Of a stretch of 64,000 bases of DNA, positions 40,252 to 48,911 are shown piece after piece (the stretch's first letter is position 1; every line of letters starts with the position of its first letter). Under the pieces are notes generated by a model. It saw only the letters and a program-made list of their open reading frames with translations. It was not told the DNA's origin and did not search any database. The translations under genes were made by a program, and so were the position numbers. This DNA comes from Microbacterium stercoris (lineage in GTDB: Bacteria > Actinomycetota > Actinomycetes > Actinomycetales > Microbacteriaceae). The stretch lies in contig NZ_JAGFOA010000004.1 of assembly GCF_017592545.1 (NCBI RefSeq), positions 248,001 through 312,000 on the forward strand. The letters are read 5' to 3'.

Positions 40252-41964
40252 TTACTTCTCCCAGCCGACGTTCTCGACGGGCGAGAGGCCGAACAGGTCG
40301 AGACCCGTGTAGGTCTCCGGCGTGAGGTTCGCCAGACCCTCCTTGGCCATCGAGATCCACGGACCCATGTAGAGCGGCAGGATGCCCCAGGTCTCCTGGA
40401 TGATCTCCGACTCGAGCTTGAGGCCGGCGGCCGTCTGCTCGTCGGCGGTGGGCAGCGCGGCCACCTCGTCGGCGATGCGCTTGTCGATGTCCTCATTGCC
40501 CGAGGCCGACAGGTTCAGGCTCGAGTCCGAGCAGTACACCTGGCACATGTAGGCCACGCCGTACGGGTCGCTCGACGAGAAGCCGAGCATCACGAGGTCC
40601 CAGTCCTTCGTCGACAGCACGGTCGAGAAGTCGCTGGCCGGGCGCGCGTCGATCTCGACCGCGATGCCCACCTTGCTCAGCTGCTGCTGGATGACCTGCG
40701 CGCGGGCCTGCGTGATGGGGTCCTCGCCGAAGATCGGCAGGCGACCCTCGAGCTTGACGCCGTCCTTCTCGCGCACGTCGCCGTTGAGCGTCCAGCCGGC
40801 CTCGTCGAGGATGCTGTTGGCCTCATCGACGTTGAACTCCCAGCCGGCCTCCGACAGGGCGTCGACGTAGCCGTCCTGGAACGGGAAGAGCAGGAGCGAG
40901 CCCACCGGGTCCTCGGTGTAGTTGAGGCCGTCCCACATGACCTCCTTGATCTGCTCGCGGTCGATCGCCATGAGCATCGCCTTGCGCACGTCGAGGTCAG
41001 CGAACTGCGGACGCTCGGCGTTGATCTGGAAGAGGTTCGTCGCCGTGCGCTGGGCGCGGTAGGTGACGGCGCCGTCGACATCCTTGAGTTGCTCGAGGTT
41101 GTCGGCGGTGAGGTTGTCGGCGTAGTCGATCTCGCCGTTCTGGAACGCGTTGACCATGGCCACCGGGTCCAGCACGCGGAAGGTGACCTTGTCGAGCAGC
41201 GGCTTGTCGCCCCACCAGTTCTCGTTCGGCACGAAGGTGGCGGTGCCGCCGTTGAGGTCGAGGTCGTCGAGCTTGTACGGGCCGGCGCCCCACTCGGGGT
41301 GTGCCTCCTCCTGGTAGCCCGTGTTGAACACCTCAGGCGAGTTCACCTTCGGGTGCATCGGGTTCCAGAACAGGCCCTTCCACCAGGGGTAGACCTGCTT
41401 GAAGGTGACGACCGCCTGGTACTCGTCCTCGCCCTGCTCCACCGACTCGATCAGCGAGTAGCCGTCGGTGCTCGAGGGGGAGTACTCCTCGTTGGTGCCG
41501 TTGAGGGCCTCCCACGTGACCTTGTACGACTCCCACGTGAAGGGGGTGCCGTCGTTGAACTTGGCCTCGGGGTTGATCGTGAAGGTGAGGACCGTCTTGC
41601 CGTCCTTCTCCTCGGCGTCCCAGCCCGTGAGGTAGTTGGGGTTGGCCGAGGCCTCGCCCTCCGGCGTCATGAGGATCGTCTGCGGGTTGTACCAGGTCCA
41701 CAGCGTGGTCGTGTCGACCGATCCGTCGCCGTGGTTCGGGTTCATCTGCGGCGTGATCTCCGTGATCGGGAAGACGACCTCGCCACCCTCCTGGAGGTTC
41801 TCACGCGGCTGCGGGTTGTAGTCCGCGCCGGTGATGGTCTCCTTCGGCGCGTCGCTCTCGCCGCCGCCTCCGCCGTTGCCGCCGCCGCCGGCGCAGCCGG
41901 CCAGTGCCAGAGCGAGCGCGCCGCCGGTGGCGACGACACCCAGCAGCTTGTGCTGAAGCTTCAT
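40252..41964 (-). CDS. Oligopeptide ABC transporter substrate-binding lipoprotein (second system)
   Basis: A 570-residue SBP family 5 protein anchored outside the membrane. Lipobox LALAGC gives lipidated C24, followed by a Gly-rich linker. GTPFTWESYKVTWEALNGTNEEYSPSSTDGY and WWGDKPLLDKVTFRVLDP mark the two lobes; the C-terminal half carries NLFQINAERPQFADLDVRKAML-type sequence. It differs from the other opp binding protein in this window in length and in most of its visible sequence, so ligand ranges may differ. Ribosome site AAAGGAG precedes the ATG. It is the last gene of its operon, 91 bases after the fused ATPase gene. Confidence 0.92.
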   Translation of the reverse strand: MKLQHKLLGVVATGGALALALAGCAGGGGNGGGGGESDAPKETITGADYNPQPRENLQEGGEVVFPITEITPQMNPNHGDGSVDTTTLWTWYNPQTILMTPEGEASANPNYLTGWDAEEKDGKTVLTFTINPEAKFNDGTPFTWESYKVTWEALNGTNEEYSPSSTDGYSLIESVEQGEDEYQAVVTFKQVYPWWKGLFWNPMHPKVNSPEVFNTGYQEEAHPEWGAGPYKLDDLDLNGGTATFVPNENWWGDKPLLDKVTFRVLDPVAMVNAFQNGEIDYADNLTADNLEQLKDVDGAVTYRAQRTATNLFQINAERPQFADLDVRKAMLMAIDREQIKEVMWDGLNYTEDPVGSLLLFPFQDGYVDALSEAGWEFNVDEANSILDEAGWTLNGDVREKDGVKLEGRLPIFGEDPITQARAQVIQQQLSKVGIAVEIDARPASDFSTVLSTKDWDLVMLGFSSSDPYGVAYMCQVYCSDSSLNLSASGNEDIDKRIADEVAALPTADEQTAAGLKLESEIIQETWGILPLYMGPWISMAKEGLANLTPETYTGLDLFGLSPVENVGWEK

Positions 41965-42055
41965 TGCAGTGCTCCTTTCGACGCCTTGTGAGCGTCTTGG
42001 TGGATCTTTCTCGGTGGGGACCTATTCAGTTATGAGTCTTCACGGATGACCGCGG

Positions 42056-44131
42056 TCAGCGCCAGTGGCAGGCGTTGACGTGCACGCCCTCCTCGCCCGT
42101 CAGGGCGGGGACGTCGTTCTCGCAGCGGCTGCGCTCGGCCTCGCCGAGTGTCCGGTACAGCGGGCAGCGGGTGACGAAGGGGCAGCCGCGCGGCTGCTCG
42201 GTGGGGCTCGGCAGGTCGCCCGTCAGGACGATCCGCTCGCGGGTGCGTTCGATCACCGGGTCGGGAACCGGGATCGCGGACAGCAGCGCCTGCGTGTACG
42301 GATGCTGCGGATTGTCGAAGACGGCGTCGACATCGCCGTGCTCGACGAACGAGCCGAGGTACATCACGGCGACACGATCGGCGATGTGACGCACGACCGA
42401 GAGGTCGTGGGCGACGAAGAGGTACGACAGGCCGAGCTTGACCTTCAGCTCGTCGAGCAGGTTGATGACACCGGCCTGGATCGACACGTCGAGCGCCGAC
42501 ACGGGCTCGTCGAGCACAACGACCTTCGGGTTCGTCGCCAGCGCGCGGGCGATGCCGATGCGCTGGCGCTGGCCACCCGAGAACGCCGTGGGGAAGCGGT
42601 CGCTGTGTGCCGGGTTGAGCCCGACGAGGTCCATCAGCTCGTCGACGCGCGCCTCGACCCGCTCCTTGGCCTCGCCGATCGTCCGGAGCGGCTCGGCGAT
42701 GATGTCGAACACCGTCATGCGCGGATCCAGGGCGCCCATCGGGTCCTGGAACACGATCTGGACGTCGCGGCGCAGGTCGCGCTCGGCGCGCGCGCTGGCG
42801 ATGTCGGCGACGCTCACGCCATTGATCCGGATGTCGCCGTCCTGCTGCTTCGCGAGATCCATGATCTGCAGCAGGGTCGTCGTCTTGCCGGAGCCCGACT
42901 CGCCGACGATCGCCATGCACTCGCCCTCGCGGACGTCGAAGGACACGTTCTTGACGGCGTGCACGTCTCCGATGCGGCGCTTGAAGAACGCACCGCGCGT
43001 GAGCGGGAACGTCTTGGTGAGGTTGACGACCTCCAGCGTCGCCGGGCGCTGCTCGCGCGGGGTGCGCACGAGCTCCGAGGTGGGCACCGGGGGAACCGGG
43101 TACACCGGGGCGCCGTCGATGCGGCCCGCGCGGATCTCCTCCGCGCGAATGCAGGCGGCACGATGGTCGACCTTGCCGCCCACCGGCAGCAGCTCGGGCT
43201 CCTTGCGGCGGCACGCGTCGACCGCGATGGGGCAGCGGTCGGCGAACGGGCACTCGTCAGGCAGGTTGACCAGGAGGGGCGGATTCCCCTTGATGGGCAC
43301 CAGCGGCTGCTTCTCGGCCTTGTCGACCCGCGGGATCGCGCCCAGCAGACCGATGGAGTAGGGCATGCGCGTGTCGGCGAACAGCTCGTCGACCGGCGCC
43401 TGCTCGATGGGCTTGCCCGCGTACATCACCAGCACGTCGTCGGCGATGTTCGCGACCACCCCCATGTCGTGCGTGATCATGATCACCGCGGCGCCCGTCT
43501 CGCGCTGGGCGGTCTTGATGAGTTCGAGGATCTGAGCCTGAATCGTCACGTCGAGGGCCGTGGTCGGCTCATCCGCGATGATCAGCTTGGGGCGGTTGGC
43601 CATCGCGATCGCGATCACCACGCGCTGGCGCATCCCGCCCGAGAACTCGTGCGGGAACGACTTGAGACGCTTCTCGGGGTTCGGGATGCCGACGAGGCGC
43701 AGCAGCTCGATCGAGCGCTTCTCGGCGTCGGCACGCGAGAGGCGGCTGTCGTGCACGGTGAGCGCCTCGACGAGCTGGTCGCCGATCGTGAACACGGGCG
43801 TGAGCGAGGTCAGCGGATCCTGGAAGATCATCGCGATGCCGTTGCCGCGCAGCTTCGACATCTGCGCGTCGGTCTTGCCGAGCAGCTCGTCGCCGTTGAA
43901 GCGCACGGAACCGCCGACGCGTGCGTTGTCGTCGAGGAGGCCCATGATGGCCAGCGACGTCACCGACTTGCCTGATCCGGATTCGCCCACGATGCCGAGG
44001 GTGCGTCCGGGATGGAGGTCGAAGCTCACGCCTCGGACGGCGTCGACGCGGCCCGCCTCGGAGGCGAAGCTCACGGTGAGGTCGCGCACCTCCAGGACGG
44101 CAGTGGACGTGGTGGGGTCTGCGATCGTCAT
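42056..44131 (-). CDS. Oligopeptide ABC transporter, fused ATP-binding protein (second system)
   Basis: A 691-residue protein with two ABC ATPase domains. The first (about 12-265) has Walker A GESGSGKS and FSGGMRQRV. A Cys-containing oligopeptide-transporter C-terminal region (CPFADRCPIAVDACRRKEPE) follows. The second domain (about 350-600) has GESGSGKT and FSGGQRQRI, with its own Cys-rich tail CPFVTRCPLYRTLGEAERSRC. Oligopeptide ATPases carry such cysteine clusters at their ends, which may bind Fe-S or metal. The ATG overlaps the permease stop (ATGA). About 145 residues longer than the first system's fused ATPase, which lacks both Cys-rich tails. Confidence 0.92.
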   Translation of the reverse strand: MTIADPTTSTAVLEVRDLTVSFASEAGRVDAVRGVSFDLHPGRTLGIVGESGSGKSVTSLAIMGLLDDNARVGGSVRFNGDELLGKTDAQMSKLRGNGIAMIFQDPLTSLTPVFTIGDQLVEALTVHDSRLSRADAEKRSIELLRLVGIPNPEKRLKSFPHEFSGGMRQRVVIAIAMANRPKLIIADEPTTALDVTIQAQILELIKTAQRETGAAVIMITHDMGVVANIADDVLVMYAGKPIEQAPVDELFADTRMPYSIGLLGAIPRVDKAEKQPLVPIKGNPPLLVNLPDECPFADRCPIAVDACRRKEPELLPVGGKVDHRAACIRAEEIRAGRIDGAPVYPVPPVPTSELVRTPREQRPATLEVVNLTKTFPLTRGAFFKRRIGDVHAVKNVSFDVREGECMAIVGESGSGKTTTLLQIMDLAKQQDGDIRINGVSVADIASARAERDLRRDVQIVFQDPMGALDPRMTVFDIIAEPLRTIGEAKERVEARVDELMDLVGLNPAHSDRFPTAFSGGQRQRIGIARALATNPKVVVLDEPVSALDVSIQAGVINLLDELKVKLGLSYLFVAHDLSVVRHIADRVAVMYLGSFVEHGDVDAVFDNPQHPYTQALLSAIPVPDPVIERTRERIVLTGDLPSPTEQPRGCPFVTRCPLYRTLGEAERSRCENDVPALTGEEGVHVNACHWR

Positions 44132-45069
44132 GCGCGGCCTCCCGCCGCCGAGGTCGGGTCGAGGGCGTCGCGCAGTCCGTCGGCGATGAGCGCCATCGAG
44201 ACCGTCAGCAGCGTCAGCGCGCCGGCCGGGAAGTAGAAGAGCCAGGGCGCGCTCGAGATGCTGTTCGCGCCGATGCCGATGAGGGAGCCGAGCGAGACGT
44301 CCGGCAGCTTCACTCCGAAGCCGATGAACGACAGGCCGGTCTCGGTGAGCACGGCCGAGACGACGCCGAGCGTGAAGTTGATCACGAGCAGCGAGCCGAT
44401 GTTCGGCAGCATGTGACGCAGCACGATCGTGAAGCCGCGCACGCCCATGTAGCGCGCCGCCTGCACGTACTCGCGCTCGCGGATCGACAGAGACAGGGTC
44501 CAGATCACGCGGGCCGAGAAGAACCAGCCGACGAGGATCATCACCAGCGAGATGATGCGCCAGTCTCCGCCCGCCTCGTTCGAGATCATCGACAGGATCA
44601 GGAACGTCGGCATCACCATCAGGAAGTGGATGACGAGGAGCGTGATGCGCTCGACCCAGCCGCGGAAGTAGGCGGCCGCCGCGCCGATCACGGCGGAGAG
44701 GACGGTGGTGCCCACCGCGACGGTGATCGCGATCATGAGCGAGCGCTGGAGTCCGACCACGACCATCGCGTACAGGTCGTTGCCCGCGTTGTTGGTGCCG
44801 AACCAGTGCTCCGCGCTGGGCGGGTCGCTGAGCGCGAGGAAGTCGAGCTCGATGTGGTCCCACTGCTGGAAGGCGGGGCCGATGACGGCGAACAGCACCA
44901 GCAGCACGAAGATGCCGAGGCCGATGAGGGCACCGCGGTTGCGGCTGAAGCGGCGAGCGTAGAGCTCCCACTTGGACATGCGCTTGCGTCCGGCTTTGCG
45001 CAGCTCGTTCTCGGCGGGCGGCGGGTTCTCGCCGTGCTCGAGGGGGTCAACCATCGTGTCGATGCTCAT
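44128..45069 (-). CDS. Oligopeptide ABC transporter permease (OppC type, second system)
   Basis: A 313-residue permease. A charged N-terminus of about 45 residues, the first helix (ALIGLGIFVLLVLFAVIGPAF) and a five-helix BPD_transp_1 domain with loop EREYVQAARYMGVRGFTIVLRHMLPN. EHWFGTNNAGNDLYAMVVVGLQRSL is the usual OppC external block. Its stop overlaps the fused ATPase start, and its own start follows the OppB-type gene closely. Confidence 0.92.
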   Translation of the reverse strand: MSIDTMVDPLEHGENPPPAENELRKAGRKRMSKWELYARRFSRNRGALIGLGIFVLLVLFAVIGPAFQQWDHIELDFLALSDPPSAEHWFGTNNAGNDLYAMVVVGLQRSLMIAITVAVGTTVLSAVIGAAAAYFRGWVERITLLVIHFLMVMPTFLILSMISNEAGGDWRIISLVMILVGWFFSARVIWTLSLSIREREYVQAARYMGVRGFTIVLRHMLPNIGSLLVINFTLGVVSAVLTETGLSFIGFGVKLPDVSLGSLIGIGANSISSAPWLFYFPAGALTLLTVSMALIADGLRDALDPTSAAGGRA

Positions 45070-45070
45070 G

Positions 45071-46054
45071 TCAGCTCACCCGCACTCGGGGGTCCAGGAT
45101 CACGACGGCGATGTCCGAGAGGACGGCGCCGACCGCGGTGAACACAGCGCTGAACGCCGCCACCGCCACAACACCGTGGATGTCGTTGAGCGTGATCGTG
45201 TCGAGGAAGTACTTGCCCATGCCCTCCCACGCGAAGATGCGCTCCGTGAGCACCGCGCCGGTGAAGATCGCGGGGATCGAGAACGCCACCTGCGTGGCGA
45301 CGGGGATGAGGGAGGTGCGCAGCGCATGACGGCGCACGGCCTGCGGCTTGGTGAGGCCCTTGGCCCGTGCCATGCGCACGTAGTCGGTCTTGATGTTGTC
45401 GAGCAGCAGGGAGCGCTGCAGGAAGTGGTACTGCGCGTATCCCGTGAGAACCAGCGCCAGGGTGGGGAGCACCAGATGCTGCAGCGTGTCGACGATCCGG
45501 GGGAAGAAGCCCTCCACGCCCACGGACCCAGCTCCGGTGACGTAGAAGATCCGCGTGCCGACCGCGTTGTTCAGCGCGATGGCGAGCAGCACGATGGCGA
45601 GCGCGCCGACGACGATCGGGATGTTCATCGTGACGATCGAGATGCCCTGCCACACGCGATCCGCCGTCTTGTACTGACGGGAGGCGGTGTAGACGCCGAT
45701 CGCGACGCCCACGACCGTGAGGAGGATGGTCGCGCCCAGCATCAGCTCTGCCGAGATCCACATGCGGTACGCGACCTGGTCGTTCACCGACTGCCCGACG
45801 GGGCTCACACCCCAGTCCCAGCGCGTGACGATGCCGCTGAACCAGCCCCACCAGCGCTCGAGGAGCGGCACCTTGTCGTCGAGGTTGCGGGGACGCAGCA
45901 GGCCGACGATCTGCTCTTCCGTGAGGGGAGGGCGGCGACCGACGTAGTTCGCGCGGGGGTCGAGGAAACCCCACGCGAGGAGGTACGTCAGATTGGTCAC
46001 CGCCAGGATCATCAGCAGCCAGCCGGCCGTGCGGCGGAGCAGGAATCGGATCAA
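45071..46054 (-). CDS. Oligopeptide ABC transporter permease (OppB type, second system)
   Basis: A 327-residue permease beginning IRFLLRRTAGWLLMILAVTNLTYLLAWGFLDP, with EAA-type loop RMARAKGLTKPQAVRRHALRTSLIP and the C-terminal VVILDPRVRVS. The start codon is TTG at 46054, since no ATG or GTG precedes the first helix in frame; AAAGAAG lies about ten bases upstream. First gene of the second opp operon (permease, permease, fused ATPase, binding protein), divergent from lepA. Confidence 0.9.
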   Translation of the reverse strand: MIRFLLRRTAGWLLMILAVTNLTYLLAWGFLDPRANYVGRRPPLTEEQIVGLLRPRNLDDKVPLLERWWGWFSGIVTRWDWGVSPVGQSVNDQVAYRMWISAELMLGATILLTVVGVAIGVYTASRQYKTADRVWQGISIVTMNIPIVVGALAIVLLAIALNNAVGTRIFYVTGAGSVGVEGFFPRIVDTLQHLVLPTLALVLTGYAQYHFLQRSLLLDNIKTDYVRMARAKGLTKPQAVRRHALRTSLIPVATQVAFSIPAIFTGAVLTERIFAWEGMGKYFLDTITLNDIHGVVAVAAFSAVFTAVGAVLSDIAVVILDPRVRVS

Positions 46055-46137
46055 GGCGTCGAACTTCTTTCGTAGCGAGCTTTGTGGGGGACGTTACCCC
46101 CGAGCCGGATCGTCGTCGTCGACGGATCCGGAGTGTG

Positions 46138-46174
46138 CGAAAAGCGTTATCGTTTCGCGCTCCCCTGGTGAAAG
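46138..46174 (-). promoter_or_regulatory. Candidate promoter and operator of the second opp operon
   Basis: On the minus strand TTTCAC (complement of 46169-46174), 16 bases, GATAAC (complement of 46147-46152). The -10 lies inside an inverted repeat, GCGAAA (46138-46143) and TTTCGC (46154-46159), which could be a repressor site. Pattern-based only. Confidence 0.4.
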
Positions 46175-46301
46175 TACTGCAATGCACCCGAAATGCGGGA
46201 GCAACATGCGAGAGTCGACCGTGGGATCGGGCGAGTCTAACCGCCCACCGGGACCGCCTGGAGAGGGTGCTCCGCTGTGTGGGCGCCCGGCATGGGCACC
46301 G

Positions 46302-46307
46302 TAGACT
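46302..46307 (+). promoter_or_regulatory. -10 box of lepA
   Basis: TAGACT ends nine bases before the lepA ATG, giving a leader of at most a few bases. Confidence 0.4.
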
Positions 46308-46316
46308 CGTGGGGAC

Positions 46317-48164
46317 ATGTCACCTCGTGCCCTGAAGCCGCTCCTGCCTGCCGCCACGCCGCCGGAGCGCATCCGCAACTTCTGCATCATCGCCCACATC
46401 GACCACGGCAAGTCCACGCTGGCCGATCGCATGCTGCAGATCACCGGCGTCGTCTCCGACCGCGATATGCGCGCCCAGTACCTGGACCGCATGGACATCG
46501 AGCGCGAGCGCGGCATCACCATCAAGTCCCAGGCCGTGCGCATGCCGTGGGAGGTCGACGGCGAGACGGTCGCGCTCAACATGATCGACACGCCGGGGCA
46601 CGTCGACTTCACCTACGAGGTCTCCCGCTCGCTCGCCGCGTGCGAGGGCGCCATCCTGCTGGTGGATGCGGCGCAGGGGATCGAGGCGCAGACCCTCGCG
46701 AACCTGTACCTCGCGCTCGAGAACGATCTGACGATCATCCCGGTGCTGAACAAGATCGACCTGCCCGCCGCCGATCCGGAGCGCTTCGCCAAGGAGCTCG
46801 CCGACCTCATCGGCGGCGACCCGGACGACGTGCTGCGTGTGTCGGGCAAGACCGGCCAGGGCGTGGAGGAGCTGCTCGATCGGCTGACGCGCGAGATCCC
46901 TGCGCCGAAGGGCGACGCGGACGCGCCGGCGCGCGCCATGATCTTCGACTCGGTCTACGACGCCTACCGCGGCGTGATCACCTACGTGCGCATGATCGAC
47001 GGCAAGCTGTCGCCGCGAGAGCGCATCCAGATGATGTCGACCAAGGCGACGCACGAGGCGCTCGAGATCGGCGTGTCGGCGCCGGAGCCGACGCCCTCGC
47101 AGGGTCTCGGTGTGGGCGAGGTCGGCTACCTCATCACCGGCGTGAAGGACGTGCGCCAGTCGAAGGTCGGCGACACGGTGACCACGCACCGCTCGCCGGC
47201 GACCACGCCGCTGGCGGGCTATGTCGACCCGAAGCCGATGGTCTACTCGGGCCTCTACCCGATCGACGCGAGCGACTACCCGGATCTGCGCGACGCGCTC
47301 GACAAGCTGAAGCTGTCGGATGCCTCGCTCGCGTACGAGCCCGAGACCTCCGTGGCGCTCGGCTTCGGCTTCCGCTGCGGCTTCCTCGGTCTGCTGCACC
47401 TGGAGATCATCACCGAGCGTCTGGAGCGCGAGTTCGGGCTCGACCTGATCACGACCGCCCCCTCGGTGATCTACGAGGTGATGACCGAGGCCGGCGAGAC
47501 CATCGTCGTGACGAACCCGAGCGAGTACCCCGACGGCAAGATCGGCGCGGTCTCCGAGCCGATCGTGAAGGCCTCGATCCTCGCCCCCAAGGACTACGTC
47601 GGCACGGTCATGGACCTCTGCCAGACCCGCCGCGGCACCATGCTCGGCATGGACTACCTCTCGGAGGAGCGCGTCGAGCTGAAGTACACGATGCCGCTCG
47701 GCGAGATCGTCTTCGACTTCTTCGACCAGCTCAAGAGCCGCACGCAGGGCTATGCCTCCTTCGACTACGAGCCCGCCGGCCGCCAGGAGGCCGACCTCGT
47801 GAAGGTCGACATCCTGCTGCAGGGCGAGCGCGTCGACGCCTTCAGCGCGATCGTGCACCGTGAGAAGGCCTACGGCTACGGCACCGTCATGACCGAGCGC
47901 CTGCGCAAGCTCATCCCGCGCCAGCAGTTCGAGGTGCCAATCCAGGCGGCGATCGGCGCGCGCGTGATCGCACGCGAGAACATCCGGGCGATCCGCAAGG
48001 ACGTGCTCGCGAAGTGCTACGGCGGTGACATCACCCGCAAGCGCAAGCTGCTCGAGAAGCAGAAGGAAGGCAAGAAGCGCATGAAGATGGTCGGCCGGGT
48101 CGAGGTGCCCCAGGAGGCCTTCATCGCGGCGCTGTCGGGAGACGTGGAGACCAAGGGCAAGTGA
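46317..48164 (+). CDS. lepA: Elongation factor 4 (LepA)
   Basis: A 615-residue ribosome-binding GTPase that back-translocates or remodels stalled ribosomes. G1 is [10 protein letters not shown]2 GITIKS, G3 DTPGHVDF and G4 NKIDLP. Domains II, III, V and the LepA-specific C-terminal domain (ending [28 protein letters not shown]) are all present. First gene of the conserved block running to era; its own terminator hairpin follows immediately. Confidence 0.97.
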   Translation: MSPRALKPLLPAATPPERIRNFCIIAHIDHGKSTLADRMLQITGVVSDRDMRAQYLDRMDIERERGITIKSQAVRMPWEVDGETVALNMIDTPGHVDFTYEVSRSLAACEGAILLVDAAQGIEAQTLANLYLALENDLTIIPVLNKIDLPAADPERFAKELADLIGGDPDDVLRVSGKTGQGVEELLDRLTREIPAPKGDADAPARAMIFDSVYDAYRGVITYVRMIDGKLSPRERIQMMSTKATHEALEIGVSAPEPTPSQGLGVGEVGYLITGVKDVRQSKVGDTVTTHRSPATTPLAGYVDPKPMVYSGLYPIDASDYPDLRDALDKLKLSDASLAYEPETSVALGFGFRCGFLGLLHLEIITERLEREFGLDLITTAPSVIYEVMTEAGETIVVTNPSEYPDGKIGAVSEPIVKASILAPKDYVGTVMDLCQTRRGTMLGMDYLSEERVELKYTMPLGEIVFDFFDQLKSRTQGYASFDYEPAGRQEADLVKVDILLQGERVDAFSAIVHREKAYGYGTVMTERLRKLIPRQQFEVPIQAAIGARVIARENIRAIRKDVLAKCYGGDITRKRKLLEKQKEGKKRMKMVGRVEVPQEAFIAALSGDVETKGK

Positions 48165-48170
48165 CAGGCG

Positions 48171-48196
48171 GGCCGGATGCCGAGCGGCATCCGGCC
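48171..48196 (+). terminator. Terminator of lepA
   Basis: GGCCGGATGCC (48171-48181), GAGC, GGCATCCGGCC (48186-48196): a perfect 11-bp stem starting seven bases after the lepA stop. Confidence 0.8.
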
Positions 48197-48234
48197 TGGC
48201 ACCGAAGGGAGCCGGCGGCTCCCGCCCCAACGCG

Positions 48235-48240
48235 TAGGGT
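48235..48240 (+). promoter_or_regulatory. -10 box of leaderless promoter (DUF1990 gene)
   Basis: TAGGGT ends seven bases before the ATG at 48248. With the terminator at 48171 it fixes the gene start. Confidence 0.5.
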
Positions 48241-48247
48241 GGAGAAC

Positions 48248-48901
48248 ATGCGTCGCGGCAGCTTCCAAGACGAGACGGTCGACTACGCGGCGGTCGGCGC
48301 CACGCAGGCGCACGATCTGCTGCAGTATCCGCCGAAGGGCAGCCTCCCGGCTGCTGATTCGTGGCGCATCGGATCCGGCGAGGATCGCTTCCGCACCGCG
48401 GGTGACGCCCTGCTCTCCTGGGGCGCGCTCAAGGGGGCGGGCCTGAGGGTCTACGACGTGCGGCCGGCGCAGGGCCCCGCGTACTCGGGCGTCAGCTTCG
48501 ACAGCGAGGGCAAGCCGATCGTCCCCTCGCGCCTCGAGATCGACCAGCGCTACGACGCGGATGGCACGCCGTACGCCGGCCCGGGCACCACACTGCGCGT
48601 TCAGGGCCGTGTCTCGGGCATGCGCGCGGATGGTGAGCTGCGCGTGATCTTCGTGATCGAGGAGGCGCGTCGGATCGGCTTCGCCCTCGGCACGGTCGGC
48701 GGCTCGATGGTCTCGGGCGAGGAGTCGTTCATGATCGAGTGGTACGACAACGACGAGGTGTGGTTCACGGTGAAGGCGTTCGATCGTCCGGTGGGCCTGC
48801 TCTATCGGCTGTCCAAGGCCGTCGTGCGCCGCCGCCGCAAGGCGCTGTTCGCCGGATACCTTCGCGCGATCTCGCCGCTGTTCCAGACGCCCGGTTCGTG
48901 A
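48248..48901 (+). CDS. DUF1990 family protein
   Basis: A 217-residue protein of the DUF1990 family, annotated only by conservation. MRRGSFQDETVDYAAVGAT opens it, and WRIGSGEDRFRTAGDALLSWGALKGAG and IEEARRIGFALGTVGGSMVSGEESFMIEW are the conserved blocks. A longer frame begins at 48161 but would contain the lepA terminator and a 29-residue unconserved extension. The -10 at 48235 supports the ATG at 48248. A ribosome site GGGAGAG for hemW follows its stop, so the two are likely co-transcribed. Confidence 0.85.
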   Translation: MRRGSFQDETVDYAAVGATQAHDLLQYPPKGSLPAADSWRIGSGEDRFRTAGDALLSWGALKGAGLRVYDVRPAQGPAYSGVSFDSEGKPIVPSRLEIDQRYDADGTPYAGPGTTLRVQGRVSGMRADGELRVIFVIEEARRIGFALGTVGGSMVSGEESFMIEWYDNDEVWFTVKAFDRPVGLLYRLSKAVVRRRRKALFAGYLRAISPLFQTPGS

Positions 48902-48911
48902 GGGAGAGCTG

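Noticed and set aside
48161..48247. 29-residue N-terminal extension of the DUF1990 protein
   Set aside because: It would contain the perfect lepA terminator, and a leaderless -10 box points to the ATG at 48248.
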